A DNA stretch of 64,000 bases, taken from positions 289,001 through 353,000 of the forward strand of contig JAOPHQ010002276.1 of assembly GCA_030340625.1 (NCBI GenBank), in the 5' to 3' direction. The DNA comes from Merluccius polli. Lineage: Eukaryota > Chordata > Actinopteri > Gadiformes > Merlucciidae. Below are positions 50,773 through 61,744 of this stretch, piece after piece; position 1 is the first letter of the stretch, and each line of letters begins with the position of its first letter. Under the pieces are notes generated by a model. It did no database searches and was not told the origin of the DNA. It saw only the letters and a list, made by a program, of their open reading frames with translations. Made by a program: the position numbers and the translations under genes.

Positions 50773-53700
50773 AAAACTGAAGAAGACTTACGCTCAATAT
50801 ATGAAGAGAGCTGCAAAACTACACCGGATGGCAGCATCATGATTTTCCAGAATATACACAAGCTCGAGAAGGCAGATGATCTATTCTACACTGATGTGCT
50901 AGTGAATGACCAAGTTGTATTGCACGCAATGCTAGACACTGGTTCAATGGCTTGTACAATGAGTGAAGAAGCAGAAGAAGATCTCTTCAAGGCAGGGTTG
51001 TTGTCAGAGGGTGCCCAGTCCAGCAAAGACATTTTTCTGGTGGGTTGTGGTGGTGTGCATGTTCGGCCCAAGTGCATTCACCAGTTAAATTTGAAAATCT
51101 ATGGACAAGAAGCAATCGTGCCCACATTAGTCGTGCCAGGCCAGCGTGACCAAATGATAGTAGGCACCAATTTGCTGAAACACCTGCTACTCCAATTCAA
51201 GCAAGATCCCAGCTATTGGCGCGTGATGAGTAAAGCTGACTCCACTGGTGAACCAGGCATCGAACAGTTCTTGAGCATGCTCTCGGGCATAACAAGATGG
51301 AAAGGTGACATTATCCCAGACGTCATTGGAACTGTGAAACTTGATAATGCTGTGACACTGATGCCCAAACAGGAGCACATAGTGTGGGGAAAGCTTCCTG
51401 GAAAGGCTCCTATCTCAGAGGGAAGTACCATATTGGTGGAACCGTCGAAGTCCCACTCAAACCGGAAAAGCATCATGGTAGGGAGAACTGTGGCATCAAT
51501 GAGTGGAGACAGGTGGGTTCCTGTGAAGGTCGTGAACCCAAGTGACAAGCCTGTAACACTGAGGAGGAACATGAAGTTAGCTGATGTTTCACCACGTGTG
51601 GCACTTGAAGACTTCGAGCTTGGAGTGGACTATGTCGCCGACACAGAGCTAAAAGCTCAAGGCCAAAGCGTAAGAGTAAACAATGACCACGTCCTTGACG
51701 CCTCTGTAACTCCCATCCTTCAGGATAAGCTTGCTGGTCTTGGATTGGACGGTATAGACATTAACTCTTGTGAAGTGTCCCCTTATTGGAAGAGTCAACT
51801 CGTGGAACTCATAGAGCGGCATGGAGATGTGTTCTCCAAGGACAAGCTGGACTGTGGCTTGGCCAAAGATTTTGTCCACAGGATCCACCTGACTGATGAG
51901 CGACCCTTCCGTCTAGCCTACCGCCGTGTCCCACCAAGCCAATACCAGAAACTAAGAGAAGTCCTTTCCGAGATGGAGGAGAAGAACATCATACGCAAGT
52001 CATCAAGTGAGTGGGCTTCGCCATTAGTACTGGTTTGGAAAAAGAATGGAGAACTACGCATCTGTGTGGACTACCGGTGGCTTAATGCACGCACAGTGAA
52101 GGATGCCCATCCAGTACCCCACCAAGCTGACTGTTTGGCTGCATTAGGGGGAAATGCCATATTCAGCGCCATGGACTTGACATCGGGGTTCTACAATGTC
52201 CCCATGCATGAACAGGACAAGAAGTTTACTGCCTTTACTACACCAGTAGGCCTCCATGAGTTCAATCGACTACCCCAAGGCCTGTGCAATAGCCCGGCGA
52301 GTTTCATGCGCCTCATGATGAGTGTCTTTGGAGACCAAAACTTCTTGACCCTGTTGTGCTACCTCGATGATGTCTTGGTCTTTGCCCCGAATGAAGAGGA
52401 AGCCCTCAAAAGACTCGAAATGGTCTTTAAGCGGTTGAGGGGACATGGGCTTAAGTTGGCACCGAAGAAGTGCCATTTCCTTCGGAGAAGCGTCAAGTTC
52501 TTGGGCCACACCATTAACGAGAATGGAGTTGCCACTGATTCTGAAAAGGTTCAAGTTATCACAGACATGAGTGAAGCGGACTTGATGATGGAGGATGGAG
52601 TCACACCTTCAGCAAAAAAGATCAAGTCTTTCCTCGGTATGATAATGTATTACCAGAGATTCATACAAAACTGTTCCAGTATGGCAAAGCCCCTGTTCTC
52701 CCTGACCGCCGCTGCCACTGGAAAGGCCAACGCTAAACGGGCTTCCCACTTCAAAAGGCTCAGCCCAGGTGATTGGACTCAAGAACAGAGGAACTCATTC
52801 AACCAACTAAAGGCTGCTCTGCTGAACTCAGTTGTGTTGGCTCATCCAGACTTTGGTCGCCCTTTCATCCTCTCAACCGACGCTTCATTGGATGGATTGG
52901 GCGCTGTACTCTCTCAAGTCCCTGAAGGAGGGAGCAAGGCACGTCCCATAGCCTTCGCAAGCAAAGCCCTGACTCGCCCTCAAATGAAGTATCCGGCCCA
53001 TCGTTTGGAGTTCCTCGCTCTCAAATGGTCTGTATGCGATAAATTCAGTCATTGGTTAAAGGGACACTCCTTCACTGTCTGGACCGACAATAACCCGCTA
53101 ACCTACATCCTCACAAAGCCAAAGTTGGATGCTTGTGAACAGCGGTGGGTGTCAAAGCTGGCTCCATACGACTTCAGTATCCAATATATCCCAGGCAGCA
53201 AGAACATCATTGCGGATGCCTTGAGTAGACAACCCTTTATCAAGCCACGGGTCAGTGAGAGACTTATAGCAGAGCCGTATGGAGCTCTGCTGGAAGAAGC
53301 GCGGCAGATCCGAGATGACAGGATACAGGATGTGTTTCGGCTGAGCACCAACTGCCAAGAGGTAAAAATGGGCGGCTCTGAAGTGGCATGTAGTTCAATG
53401 AGCAGTGAAGAAGTGACAGCAGTCCTGGATGGTCAGATTGAGTGGGGTGAGGGACCCAAAGGACGAGCGATCTCCTGGCTGGCAAACAATGTACATAAGC
53501 TTGTTCCACCAGGTGAAAGTGCCTTACCTGTCTTCTCCCTTAAAGAGCTCCAAGACAAGCAACAGGAAGACATGATACTGGCAAGAGTCATTCATTATGT
53601 ATCACGTGGCAGGAGACCATCAAGGAGAGAACGAGTCAAAGAGCCTTTCAAAGTCCAGAAAACTCTAAAGCAGTGGGAAAAGCTCAAGATGTTGGATGGC

Positions 53701-55203
53701 ATCCTGTATAGAGTAACCAAAGACTCACTTACTGGGAAAAAGCGGTACCAGTATGTTGTGGCTGCATCACTGGCCAAGCAGGCTCTGCAGGGTGTCCATG
53801 ATGAGGCTGGGCACCAGGGGCAGCACAGGACTTTATATCTGGCGAGGCAGAGGTTCTTCTGGACTGACATAGAACGAGATGTCCGTGAATATGTCAAATC
53901 ATGCAAGCGCTGCGTGGTAAGCAAGACACCCGAACCTGAAGGGAGAGCGCCTCTCGAGAGCATCAAAACAACAAGCCCTCTCGAGATGGTCTGCATTGAC
54001 TTTTGGTCAGCCGAAATCCCGAATGGAAATACTGTGGATGTCCTGGTCATTACTGACCATTTCACAAAAATGGCTCACGCCTTTCCATGTCACGATCAGT
54101 CGGCAAAGCAGGTTGCTCGTCAGCTCTGGGATCGATACTTCTGTATCTACGGCTTCCCGGAGAGAATTCACTCAGACCAAGGAGCCAACTTTGAGAGCCA
54201 GTTGATCCGAGAGTTACTGATGATTTCTGGCGTGAAGAAGTCGAGGACAACGGCTTATCATCCCATGGGAAATGGTATGGTTGAACGCTTCAACCGGACA
54301 TTGGGAAGCATGATCAGAGCTCTCCCTCCAAGAGCCAAGCAAAAATGGCCCCAAATGTTGCAGACGTTGACTTTCGCCTACAATTGCACAGCCCACGAGT
54401 CGACAGGCTATGCCCCGTTCTATTTAATGTACGGGAGGATCCCCAGACTCCCGATTGACGTTATGTTCCACAATGTGGAGAGAGACTGTGACATCGCTGA
54501 CTATGATAAATATGTCCTTAAACTGAGGGAGGAGCTAAAAGAGGCATTATCATCTGCCCAGGCCAATGCTGTCACCAGTCAGCAGTACCAAGCTGAACTG
54601 TACAACAAAAGGACCAAAGGTCATGATATCGCTGAGGGAGATCAAGTGCTCTTGTCAAACAAATGTGAAAGGGGACGCAAGAAGTTGTCGGACAAATGGG
54701 AGTCTGTCCCGTACGTGGTGGTCTCAAGAGATCCAAAGTGTCATACCTACCGGATAAGGAACACAAGCAGTGGCTGTGAAAAGGTTGTGCATCGCAACCG
54801 CCTCCTGTGCGCAAACTTTCTTCCACTCGAGTTGGAAGAAGAAGATGTTGAATCATCGTTCATTGAGTCATCTGAGTCGAGCCACGGTGAGACACAAAGT
54901 CACTTGTCGGATGTGGTGACAGGTGGTGTAACAGAAGACAGAACAACCAGTTGGGTCCTGGACAGTACTTCTGCCAACCCACCATCAGGATGTCTTGACG
55001 CTGATGAAGAGCTTGATCTGGGTGAAAGTGTTAGCCAGAGGCCAATGAGTGTATCCAGTGTGGTTGATAAGACAGGCCATGGCAACGCCCCCCCAAGCAC
55101 AGCGATCAGTGTTGTCTCCCGTATAAGAACAAGGGTGGGCAGGCTGGTGAAACCTGTAGATAAACTCATTCAGAACATGACCCATAAAAAAATACTAGTT
55201 TGA
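50719..55203 (+). CDS. pol: Gypsy B Pol (protease, RT, RNase H, integrase)
   Basis: Expressed as Gag-Pol by frameshift; about 1494 residues follow the slip site. An ATG in this frame at 50620 is probably not used; motif numbers count from it. Protease: LDTGSMACTM (D106). RT: LRICVDYRWLNART, AMDLTSGFYNVPM, catalytic YLDD at 581-584. RNase H: STDASLDGLGAVLSQ, WTDNNPLTYILT. Integrase: zinc module (H-D-E-A-G-H, C-K-R-C) and the triad D1127, D1186, E1222 with 35 residues between the last two. The tail has KCERGRKKLSDKW and VVHRNRLL, then an acidic region. No chromodomain is seen. All motifs are intact and no stop is seen, consistent with an active copy. Confidence 0.95.
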   Translation: MSRSHCGGRSVSASCQTLKTEEDLRSIYEESCKTTPDGSIMIFQNIHKLEKADDLFYTDVLVNDQVVLHAMLDTGSMACTMSEEAEEDLFKAGLLSEGAQSSKDIFLVGCGGVHVRPKCIHQLNLKIYGQEAIVPTLVVPGQRDQMIVGTNLLKHLLLQFKQDPSYWRVMSKADSTGEPGIEQFLSMLSGITRWKGDIIPDVIGTVKLDNAVTLMPKQEHIVWGKLPGKAPISEGSTILVEPSKSHSNRKSIMVGRTVASMSGDRWVPVKVVNPSDKPVTLRRNMKLADVSPRVALEDFELGVDYVADTELKAQGQSVRVNNDHVLDASVTPILQDKLAGLGLDGIDINSCEVSPYWKSQLVELIERHGDVFSKDKLDCGLAKDFVHRIHLTDERPFRLAYRRVPPSQYQKLREVLSEMEEKNIIRKSSSEWASPLVLVWKKNGELRICVDYRWLNARTVKDAHPVPHQADCLAALGGNAIFSAMDLTSGFYNVPMHEQDKKFTAFTTPVGLHEFNRLPQGLCNSPASFMRLMMSVFGDQNFLTLLCYLDDVLVFAPNEEEALKRLEMVFKRLRGHGLKLAPKKCHFLRRSVKFLGHTINENGVATDSEKVQVITDMSEADLMMEDGVTPSAKKIKSFLGMIMYYQRFIQNCSSMAKPLFSLTAAATGKANAKRASHFKRLSPGDWTQEQRNSFNQLKAALLNSVVLAHPDFGRPFILSTDASLDGLGAVLSQVPEGGSKARPIAFASKALTRPQMKYPAHRLEFLALKWSVCDKFSHWLKGHSFTVWTDNNPLTYILTKPKLDACEQRWVSKLAPYDFSIQYIPGSKNIIADALSRQPFIKPRVSERLIAEPYGALLEEARQIRDDRIQDVFRLSTNCQEVKMGGSEVACSSMSSEEVTAVLDGQIEWGEGPKGRAISWLANNVHKLVPPGESALPVFSLKELQDKQQEDMILARVIHYVSRGRRPSRRERVKEPFKVQKTLKQWEKLKMLDGILYRVTKDSLTGKKRYQYVVAASLAKQALQGVHDEAGHQGQHRTLYLARQRFFWTDIERDVREYVKSCKRCVVSKTPEPEGRAPLESIKTTSPLEMVCIDFWSAEIPNGNTVDVLVITDHFTKMAHAFPCHDQSAKQVARQLWDRYFCIYGFPERIHSDQGANFESQLIRELLMISGVKKSRTTAYHPMGNGMVERFNRTLGSMIRALPPRAKQKWPQMLQTLTFAYNCTAHESTGYAPFYLMYGRIPRLPIDVMFHNVERDCDIADYDKYVLKLREELKEALSSAQANAVTSQQYQAELYNKRTKGHDIAEGDQVLLSNKCERGRKKLSDKWESVPYVVVSRDPKCHTYRIRNTSSGCEKVVHRNRLLCANFLPLELEEEDVESSFIESSESSHGETQSHLSDVVTGGVTEDRTTSWVLDSTSANPPSGCLDADEELDLGESVSQRPMSVSSVVDKTGHGNAPPSTAISVVSRIRTRVGRLVKPVDKLIQNMTHKKILV

Positions 55204-55509
55204 GTAATAAACCTCTGTGAACCATCCAATACTATTAGACAGTTCTTTAATCCAGTGTTTGGGTTGAACATGTGTTAAGTAGCAGTGGTAATTATTAGAT
55301 ACTCCTTGTCTTGTGAAAGGTCTATTTTTGTATTACCTTTTATGAAGTAATGTGTAAGGTGGTGTAAAAGGCACCCTTTTTTTGCAAGTGTACCCAGGAG
55401 GGATGCGCAGCCCTCCTCGGTCATTTTCTCAGTGATATGAGTAACTAATGAGTTGCATAACGTGAATGTATGGGAGTACTCTGCTAAGTCTTTAAGTATT
55501 TTGGTGAAG

Positions 55510-55523
55510 TTCAGAGGGGAGTA
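55510..55523 (+). promoter_or_regulatory. Gypsy B polypurine tract
   Basis: TTCAGAGGGGAGTA lies immediately before the 3' LTR. It would prime plus-strand DNA synthesis. Confidence 0.8.
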
Positions 55524-56532
55524 TGTAACCGAGCTAAATTGAATTTTATTTAAATGTATTTTTATTTTTATTTTTCACATTCTTTTTGTATTGTGAACTC
55601 CCCCAAAATTGTTTCCTATGTAAATTGGTTCCACATGGTTATTTTCCATAGCATACCTTTTGTTTCCCTGGGGAGTAATTTGGCGTTGCACCTGTGTGTC
55701 TAGCTTCAGTGAGCGCTGATGCTCGGAGCTGGTAGGTTACGTTTATATCTCTCTTTTCAATTGTCATCCTTATAGTAATTCACACTGCCTTGTGATATGC
55801 TTTTGGGTATACGGGAGAAATTCCCGATGTACAGACAACTTTCAGTCATTCAACTTTTGTTAAAAAACGGACTTTTAATTGTGTGCGATGTTTTGTCAAC
55901 ATGTCTTAAGCTAGCGGCACGTTACTACGGGGTTTCCCGACCGCGTGGGATTTAGTATGAGAAAAAGATCGCTGCATGTCTGTGTTGATATTTTGAATGC
56001 AGCCGTATGATTTAATGTGTAGTTAATTTTGTTTTCTTTATTTTGTAGAGTGGAGAGAGATTATATGGATTGTGTGTGACGCCCGTGTATTTTGTCTCCT
56101 CTAAAAAGGTATGCCTGTTATGTGTTTTGATATTGTTTATTGTATAAAACATAAAATGAGTTGTGTGAGGAAAAAAAAAAGACAATTGATGTACTGTGTA
56201 ACAAAAACCTTTCTTTATTATATTTGTATTACCTTATTGGTGTATATATTTTATATACTGTTTTTTATTTAACTAACTTCTTTGACAGTTTTATGCTTTG
56301 TTTACAGTTTTATAATTTATCTTCCACATGTATTCATAATTAGATAAGAATATATTAAGATAGCTTGAGTGAGCGCTGATGCTCGGAGCTGAGTGGAGAG
56401 AGATTATATGGATTGTGTGTGACGCCCGTGTATTTTGTCTCCTCTAAAAAGGAATAAACCCTCCCAACTCAACTCCTGTGTGTGCCTCACTTAATGGGAA
56501 AAAAGACACAACGCAGAAACCCATCGGTTACA
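55524..56532 (+). repeat. Gypsy B 3' LTR
   Basis: 1009 bp, same as the 5' LTR by eye, including the fused A-B copy at 56362-56451. Confidence 0.95.
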
Positions 56533-56533
56533 T

Positions 56534-56598
<65 letters not shown>

Positions 56599-56612
56599 CA
56601 CACACACACCCA
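56533..56612. repeat. (TA)n then (CA)n microsatellite
   Basis: Directly abuts the gypsy B 3' LTR and was probably the insertion target. Confidence 0.95.
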
Positions 56613-57796
56613 CAATAGGCTAAAGGCCAACTCATTACCTTTGAGTTTACACGAATATGAAGAGTTATCCACATTCTTCCATGGTACATGCTTGAGAATT
56701 TGTATGACGTCTGTGAAGAATGTACAAAGGCTGTTGACATTGTGGAATGAGTGATTTATTGAGCGATCCGTTGAAGATTACAAATGTTTAGATGCTTGGA
56801 CGAAGTGCAAGGATGGAGTGGTTCACTGAAAGGAAAGGTCGGACATTTCTCACACAGGGCCGGGGATTTCTTGTGCATGGCGGTCAAGGTCCTGAGATGT
56901 GCATAGCTCCATAAGCAGTGTGAGGATTCCCGGCATTCCCTTAACACACAGTGATGAGCGCACACAGTTTCTTTTAGCGCAAGGTAAATAACTAAGAGGT
57001 GATTTCACAAGCCGGAATTTGATCAACTTTCGCCCACGGTGTATGCATACTCATATGCATGAGAGAAGGCATCAGTAGGCGCAGTGGAACATGTTTATCA
57101 ATAAATATGGTTTAGATCCAAAGTTACACTTAGCTAGCCTCGTGAGACTATCAAGATTTTCAAGTTTGCGTTTCGCAATTAATGTCAGTCTGGCCATGGC
57201 TGGGCAGCAATTGATTTCCACATATGGGTGCAGACTTACATTGTTCAAAAAACTGCAGCCAATCAGAGTGATGCTGTTGCTCTCTTCACTCTTGCCAAAT
57301 CCGGTTTGAAGTAGTAAAGCAATTATAAAAGCCTTCCGTGCAAATTTCTGTTAATCTGTTAAGGGAATAACTTAACAGATTCTAACTTCAGGATTTTTCA
57401 AACTGGACCTGGCTTGTTTTGCCACTGACAGGCTCAGAATGTTATTATAAGTGTCGGACAACATTATGGAAAAGATCCCTACAAGGATCCCTAAAACATG
57501 TGTCTTTACCTTTTGCTTGATCCGGTCTGTTTGTTATTGTGTGTAACCAATTCTCGTTCAATGAAAATTCACAGGAAATATTGCGAGAGTCACAAGAGTT
57601 GAGTTGTTGCCAGTAGAGAATGGTGGAAACGTGAGTGACATTTGGAGGATAGTGTATGACACCGGCAGAAGTTTGTTATGTTGGACTACAGAAAGTGTAG
57701 CTGTTATCTAAAGAAAAAAACAATGATTCATATTCATAGATTTTCTTGCAGCTTTCATAGTCAATACACTGCGCATTGCACACCATTGGTAGGCAA

Positions 57797-57797
<1 letters not shown>
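56613..57797. other. No gene seen
   Basis: Contains a perfect 29-base hairpin at about 57353-57381 (AATCTGTTAAG, 7-base loop, CTTAACAGATT). Frames are short and unrecognised. It may be a decayed transposon, given the P2X7-C-like exon just downstream. Confidence 0.35.

Positions 57798-57848
<51 letters not shown>
57798..57848. repeat. (TA)n microsatellite
   Basis: About 25 TA units. Confidence 0.95.
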
Positions 57849-57851
<3 letters not shown>

Positions 57852-57970
57852 TACATGCATTTAATTTCTTTGCCTAGACATGTCTCCGAATGATGAGTAA
57901 TTACTGTTGCATAATTTAGTTTGGCTTCATATTTTTCACGAATCAACTTGACCATTTCCTCTCCTCCAGC

Positions 57971-58125
57971 CAGTGCAGAATTTTGGCCTACCATGTGGTG
58001 CTGGAGTGGGCACTCAAAGGAGAACGCCTTGGCCGTGGCAGAGAGTGATGCCTAGCTGCATCATCGCTGCCATCAGAAGCAAGTACACCTCCCCCACAGG
58101 CACTTACATTGGGTTCATTGGTACA
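57971..58125 (+). pseudogene. P2X7 C-terminal-like exon fragment
   Basis: A pyrimidine tract and TCCTCCAG acceptor (to 57970) precede an exon reading QCRILAYHVVLEWALKGERL and GRG. After a one-base shift near 58045 it continues as VMPSCIIAAIRSKYTSPTGT and YIGF. This is the last exon of the same family as 23439-23620 (LTAYRHFLEWVLQGERLGRG, then AIRQRYPAPDGQY), with most landmark residues kept. The first exon is not found upstream. It is a decayed relic, probably of another Kolobok-like element. A host gene is unlikely because of the frameshift and lack of other exons. Confidence 0.65.
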
Positions 58126-58205
58126 TTGTTCAGAATTATCTGGTATAATTCTGTACTTTTGATTGTACTGCTGAGCAGTCTGTTGAACCTGTTCCATCCT
58201 TTATA

Positions 58206-59019
58206 ATAATAGCGGACATCTGTTTGTCTTCCATTTCAAATCTTTGAATACAATTACTATAAAAGCAAATACCACAAATACCCACTTCATAGGTTCAAGG
58301 AGGCAGAAAACATCCTCAGAATTTTATTTATAATTCTTTATAACTACCTATGCCATGTAATGCCATGTTTTTTTGTGTACTGTACATTTTTAGATATTGA
58401 TACTGAACACTAATATTCCAAAATTTACAATAACAATAATAATACTACTAATAATACATGTAAAATGCATTTCCTGCAGAAAAGTGAGTGCTGTGGTGTA
58501 AATTAAGTAGTATTATTATGATAAGTGCCAGTAGTAGAAGTAGTAGCATGATAAGTAACAGTAGTAGAAGTAGAATGATAAGTAGTATGATAGGCCTATT
58601 AGTATGATAAGTAGTAGATATGATACACAGTATTGGTATGATAAGTAGTAGTATTCGTATGATACAGTATTAGTACGATACATAGTAGTATTGGTATGAT
58701 GAAGTATTAGTATTATAATAATAAAGAAATCATTGTGGTTGTAACTTGGAAAAAATTAATTATTATTATTAAGTGTGTTATTGATGTTATTCATTCACAT
58801 CTAGTTTGTCCAGTTTGGGTCACAGAATAATATGGCTTATACTGTGGAGTCTCAGCTTTCATATTGCATATCGTTTGTGTAGACGAGAAAAAGTTATTTT
58901 TTTAAGTAGCATTAGCATTTAGAAACTAGCCTACCTCATTGTATTGTATGTTTTTACCAGAAGCAGATGACTGAAGAATGAAATGAATGAAGAACCTAGC
59001 CTCAAACCATAGCCTCGTT
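58206..59019. other. No gene seen; degenerate (GTA)n-type repeats
   Basis: 58500-58720 is an imperfect array of AGTAGTAT, GATAAGTA and TATGATA motifs. The rest is AT-rich and unrecognised. Confidence 0.5.
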
Positions 59020-59036
59020 CTCTCCATCTCCACTGC

Positions 59037-59705
59037 TTATCCGGGGTCGGGTCGCGGAGGCAGCAGCCTAAGCAGGGAAGCCCAGACTTCCCTTTCCCCA
59101 GCTACTTCGTCCAGCTCTTCTTGGGGGATCCCGAGGCGTTCCCAGGCCAGCCGAGAGACATAGTCTCTCCAGCGTGTCCTGGGTCTTCCCCGGGGTCTCC
59201 TACCAGTGGGATGTGCCCTGAACACCTCACCAGGGAGGCGTCCGGGAGGCATCCTAACTAGATGCCCGAGCCACCTCATCTGGCTCCTCTCAATGCAGAG
59301 GAGTAGCAGGTCTAACTCCGAGCTCCTCCCGGATGACGAGCTTCTCACCCTATCTCTAAGGGAGAGCCCAGCCACCCTGCGGAGGAAGCTCATTTCGGCC
59401 GCTTGTACCCGCGATCTTGTTCTTTCGGTCATTTCCCAAAGCTCATGACCATAGGTGAGGGCAGGAACGTAGATCGACTGGTAAATCGAGAGCTTTGCCT
59501 TTCGGCTCAGCTCCCACTTCACCACGACGGATCCGTGCAGAGTCCGCATTACTGCAGACGCCGCACCGATCCGCCTGTCGATCTCCCGCTCCATCCTCCC
59601 CTCACTCGTGAACAAGACCCCAAGGTACTTGAACTCCTCCACTTGGGGCAGGATCTCATCCCCGACCCGGAGAGTGCACTCCACCCTTTTCCGGTTGAGG
59701 ACCAT
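59037..59705 (-). pseudogene. RTE LINE reverse transcriptase, C-terminal part
   Basis: The 222-residue frame holds the RT thumb and tail. VEEFKYLGVLFTSEGRMERE (about 25-45) is the conserved YLG-x-x-x-T motif. Later blocks are SIYVPALTYGHELWEMTE, SQMRWLGHLVRMPPGRLPG and RRPRGRPRTRWRDYVSRL near the end. These are diagnostic of the RTE-type LINEs frequent in fish. The protein would copy the LINE RNA at the nick made by its endonuclease. The frame is shifted relative to the palm piece upstream, so this copy is dead. It ends naturally with a stop at 59037-59039 next to the 3' tail. Confidence 0.88.
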
Positions 59706-60275
59706 GGACTCCGGATTTGGAGGTGCTGATTCTCATCCCGGCCGCTTCACACCCGGCTGCGAACCTGTCCAGCGAGAGTTGGAGGTCACGGTCTGATGAA
59801 GCCAACAGGACCACATCATCTGCAAAAAGCAGAGACCCAATCCTGAGGTCACCAAACCGGACCCCCTCAACGCCCTGGCTGTGCCTAGAAATCCTGTCCT
59901 TAAAAATTATGAACAGGATCGGTGACAAAGGGCAGCCCTGGCGGAGTCCAACCCTCACTGGAAACAAGTCTGACTTATTACCGGCAATGCGGACCAAGCT
60001 CTGACACCGGTCATACAGGGAACGGACAGCCCGTATTAGGGGTCCGATACCCCGTACTCCCGGAGAACCCCCCACAGGACTCCCCGAGGGACACGGTCGA
60101 ATGCCTTCTCCAAGTCCACAAAGCACATGTGGACTGGTTGGGCAAACTCCCATGCACCCTGAAGGATCCTGCAGAGGGTGTAGAGCTGGTCCACTGTTCC
60201 ACGGCCTGGACGAAAACCACATTGCTCCTCCTGAATCCGAGGTTCGACTATCCGATGGACCCTCCTCTCCAGCAC
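59656..60275 (-). pseudogene. RTE LINE reverse transcriptase palm
   Basis: Two overlapping frames give the RT centre. 60275-60036 has EPRIQEEQCGFRPGRGTVDQ, LYTLCRILQGAWEF and CFVDLEKAFDRVPR (first catalytic aspartate). 60222-59656 has LRQGCPLSPILFIIF and GSLLFADDVVLLAS with the catalytic FADD. The shift between frames lies near 60050-60075. The order and motifs match RTE-type RT. The frame goes off again near 59700, joining the C-terminal piece. Confidence 0.85.
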
Positions 60276-60991
60276 CCCTGAATAGACCTTACCAGGGAGG
60301 CTGAGGAGTGTGATCCCCTATAGTTGGAACACACCCTCCGGTCCCCCTTCTTAAAAAGAGGGACCACCACCCCAGTCTGCCAATCCAGGGGCACTGCCCC
60401 CGATGTCCACGCGATGCTGCAGAGTCGTGTCAACCAAGACAGCCCTACAACTTCCAGGGCCTTAAGGAACTCCGGGCGGACCTCATCCACCCCCGGGGCC
60501 CTGCCACCGAGGAGCTTCCTGACCACCTCGGCAACCTCAGCCCCAGAGATAGGAGAGCCCACACCCAAGTCCCCAGGCCCTGCTTCCTTACCGGAAGGCG
60601 TGTCGGTGGGATTGAGGAGGTCTTGGAAGTATTCCTTCCACCGATCCACAACGTCCCGAGTCGAGGTCAGCAGCGCACCGTCTCCACCATACACAGTGTT
60701 GACGATGCACTGCTTCCCCCTCCTGAGACGCCGGATGGTGGTCCAGAACCTCTTCGAAGCCGCCCGGAAGTCGTTCTCCATGGCCTCACCGAACTCCTCC
60801 CATGTCTGGGTTTTTGCCTCAGTAACCACCACAGCTGCGCTCCGCTTGGCCTGCCGGTACCTGCCTGCTGCCTCCGGAGTCCCACAGGCCAAAAAGGTCC
60901 TATAGGACTCCTTCTTCAGTTTGACGGCATCCCTCACCACCGGTGTCCACCAGCGGGTTCGGGAATTGCCGCCACAGCAGGCACCGACCAC
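60248..60991 (-). pseudogene. RTE LINE linker between endonuclease and RT
   Basis: The 247-residue frame reads RTRWWTPVVRDAVKLKKESY and EFGEAMENDFRAASKRFWTT, then WKEYFQDLLNPTDTPSGKEA. It closes with EVVRKLLGGRAPGVDEVRPE and WQTGVVVPLFKKGDRRVCSN, the RT finger motifs (K-G-x-x-x-x-x-N-Y-R). It is continuous with the endonuclease piece on one side and the palm on the other only after frameshifts. Confidence 0.82.
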
Positions 60992-61201
60992 CTAGCGGCC
61001 ACAGCTCTGGTCGGCCGCCTTAACAATGGAGGCGCGGAACATGGCCCACTCGGACTCAATGTCCCCCGCCTCCCCCGGTACACGGTCAAAGCTCTCCCGG
61101 AGGTGGGAGTTGAAGCTCTCTCTGACAGGAGACTCTGCCAGACGTTCCAAGCAGACCCTCACAATACGTTTGGGTCTGCCAGGTCTGACCGGCATTCTCC
61201 C

Positions 61202-61744
61202 CTACCATCGCAGCCAACTCCCGTTCCTCCCAATCACACCCCTCCAGGTCTCACTGTCGCTGCCAACGCTGCCCCCAGCAGAACGAGGGAATCCCCAGAG
61301 GGAGCACTTTCCAGCACCCCCTCCAAGGAGTCCAAAAAGTGGATACTCTGAACTGCTGTTTGGACCATAGGCACAAACAACAGTCAGGATCCGTCCCCCC
61401 ACCCGAAGGCGGAGGGAGGCTACCCTCTCATCTACTGGGGTGAACTCCAACATACAGGCACCAAGCCGGGGGGCAATAAGTATTGCCACCCCTGCCCGGC
61501 GCCTCTCACCAGTGGCAACTCCAGAGTGGAAGCGAGTCCAACCCCTCTCGAGATGACTGGTTCCAGAGCCCTTGCTATGCGTCGAGGTGAGGCCGACTAT
61601 ATCTAGCCGGAACTTCTCAACCTCGCGCACCAGCTCAGGCTCCTTCCCCACCAGAGAGGTGACGTTCCACGTCCCTAGGTGTGGAACTGCAGCCGAGGAT
61701 CGGACCGCCAAGGTCCCCGCCTTCGGCCGCCGCCCAGCTCGCAT
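61202..61744 (-). pseudogene. RTE LINE AP-type endonuclease
   Basis: This frame shows the start of an apurinic/apyrimidinic-like endonuclease, which nicks target DNA. HLGTWNVTSLVGKEPELVRE has the N-terminal T-W-N motif, DIVGLTSTHSKGSG sits where the catalytic glutamate normally is (ET expected, ST seen), then GVAILIAPRL and LTVVCAYGPNSSSEYPLF. The frame decays after about residue 140, so the distal catalytic residues (SDH end) are not clearly readable. The GC-rich stretch above 61744 is the element's 5' region. Confidence 0.8.

Larger units (their letters stand above)
48136..56532 (+). mobile_element. Ty3/gypsy retrotransposon B, apparently intact
   Basis: 8397 bp. LTRs of 1009 bp each (48136-49144 and 55524-56532), TG...CA, show no difference by eye. 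TATA flanks both sides (48132-48135, 56533-56536), although the right flank is a TA repeat. It has a tRNA-His primer site, Gag, a -1 frameshift signal, a complete PR-RT-RNase H-IN Pol and a polypurine tract (TCAGAGGGGAGTA) at the 3' LTR. It appears to be a recent, possibly active copy. Confidence 0.95.

Noticed and set aside
58206..58720. Possible non-coding RNA gene in the GTA-rich region
   Set aside because: It is only a degenerate simple repeat, with no promoter boxes or stable fold apparent.
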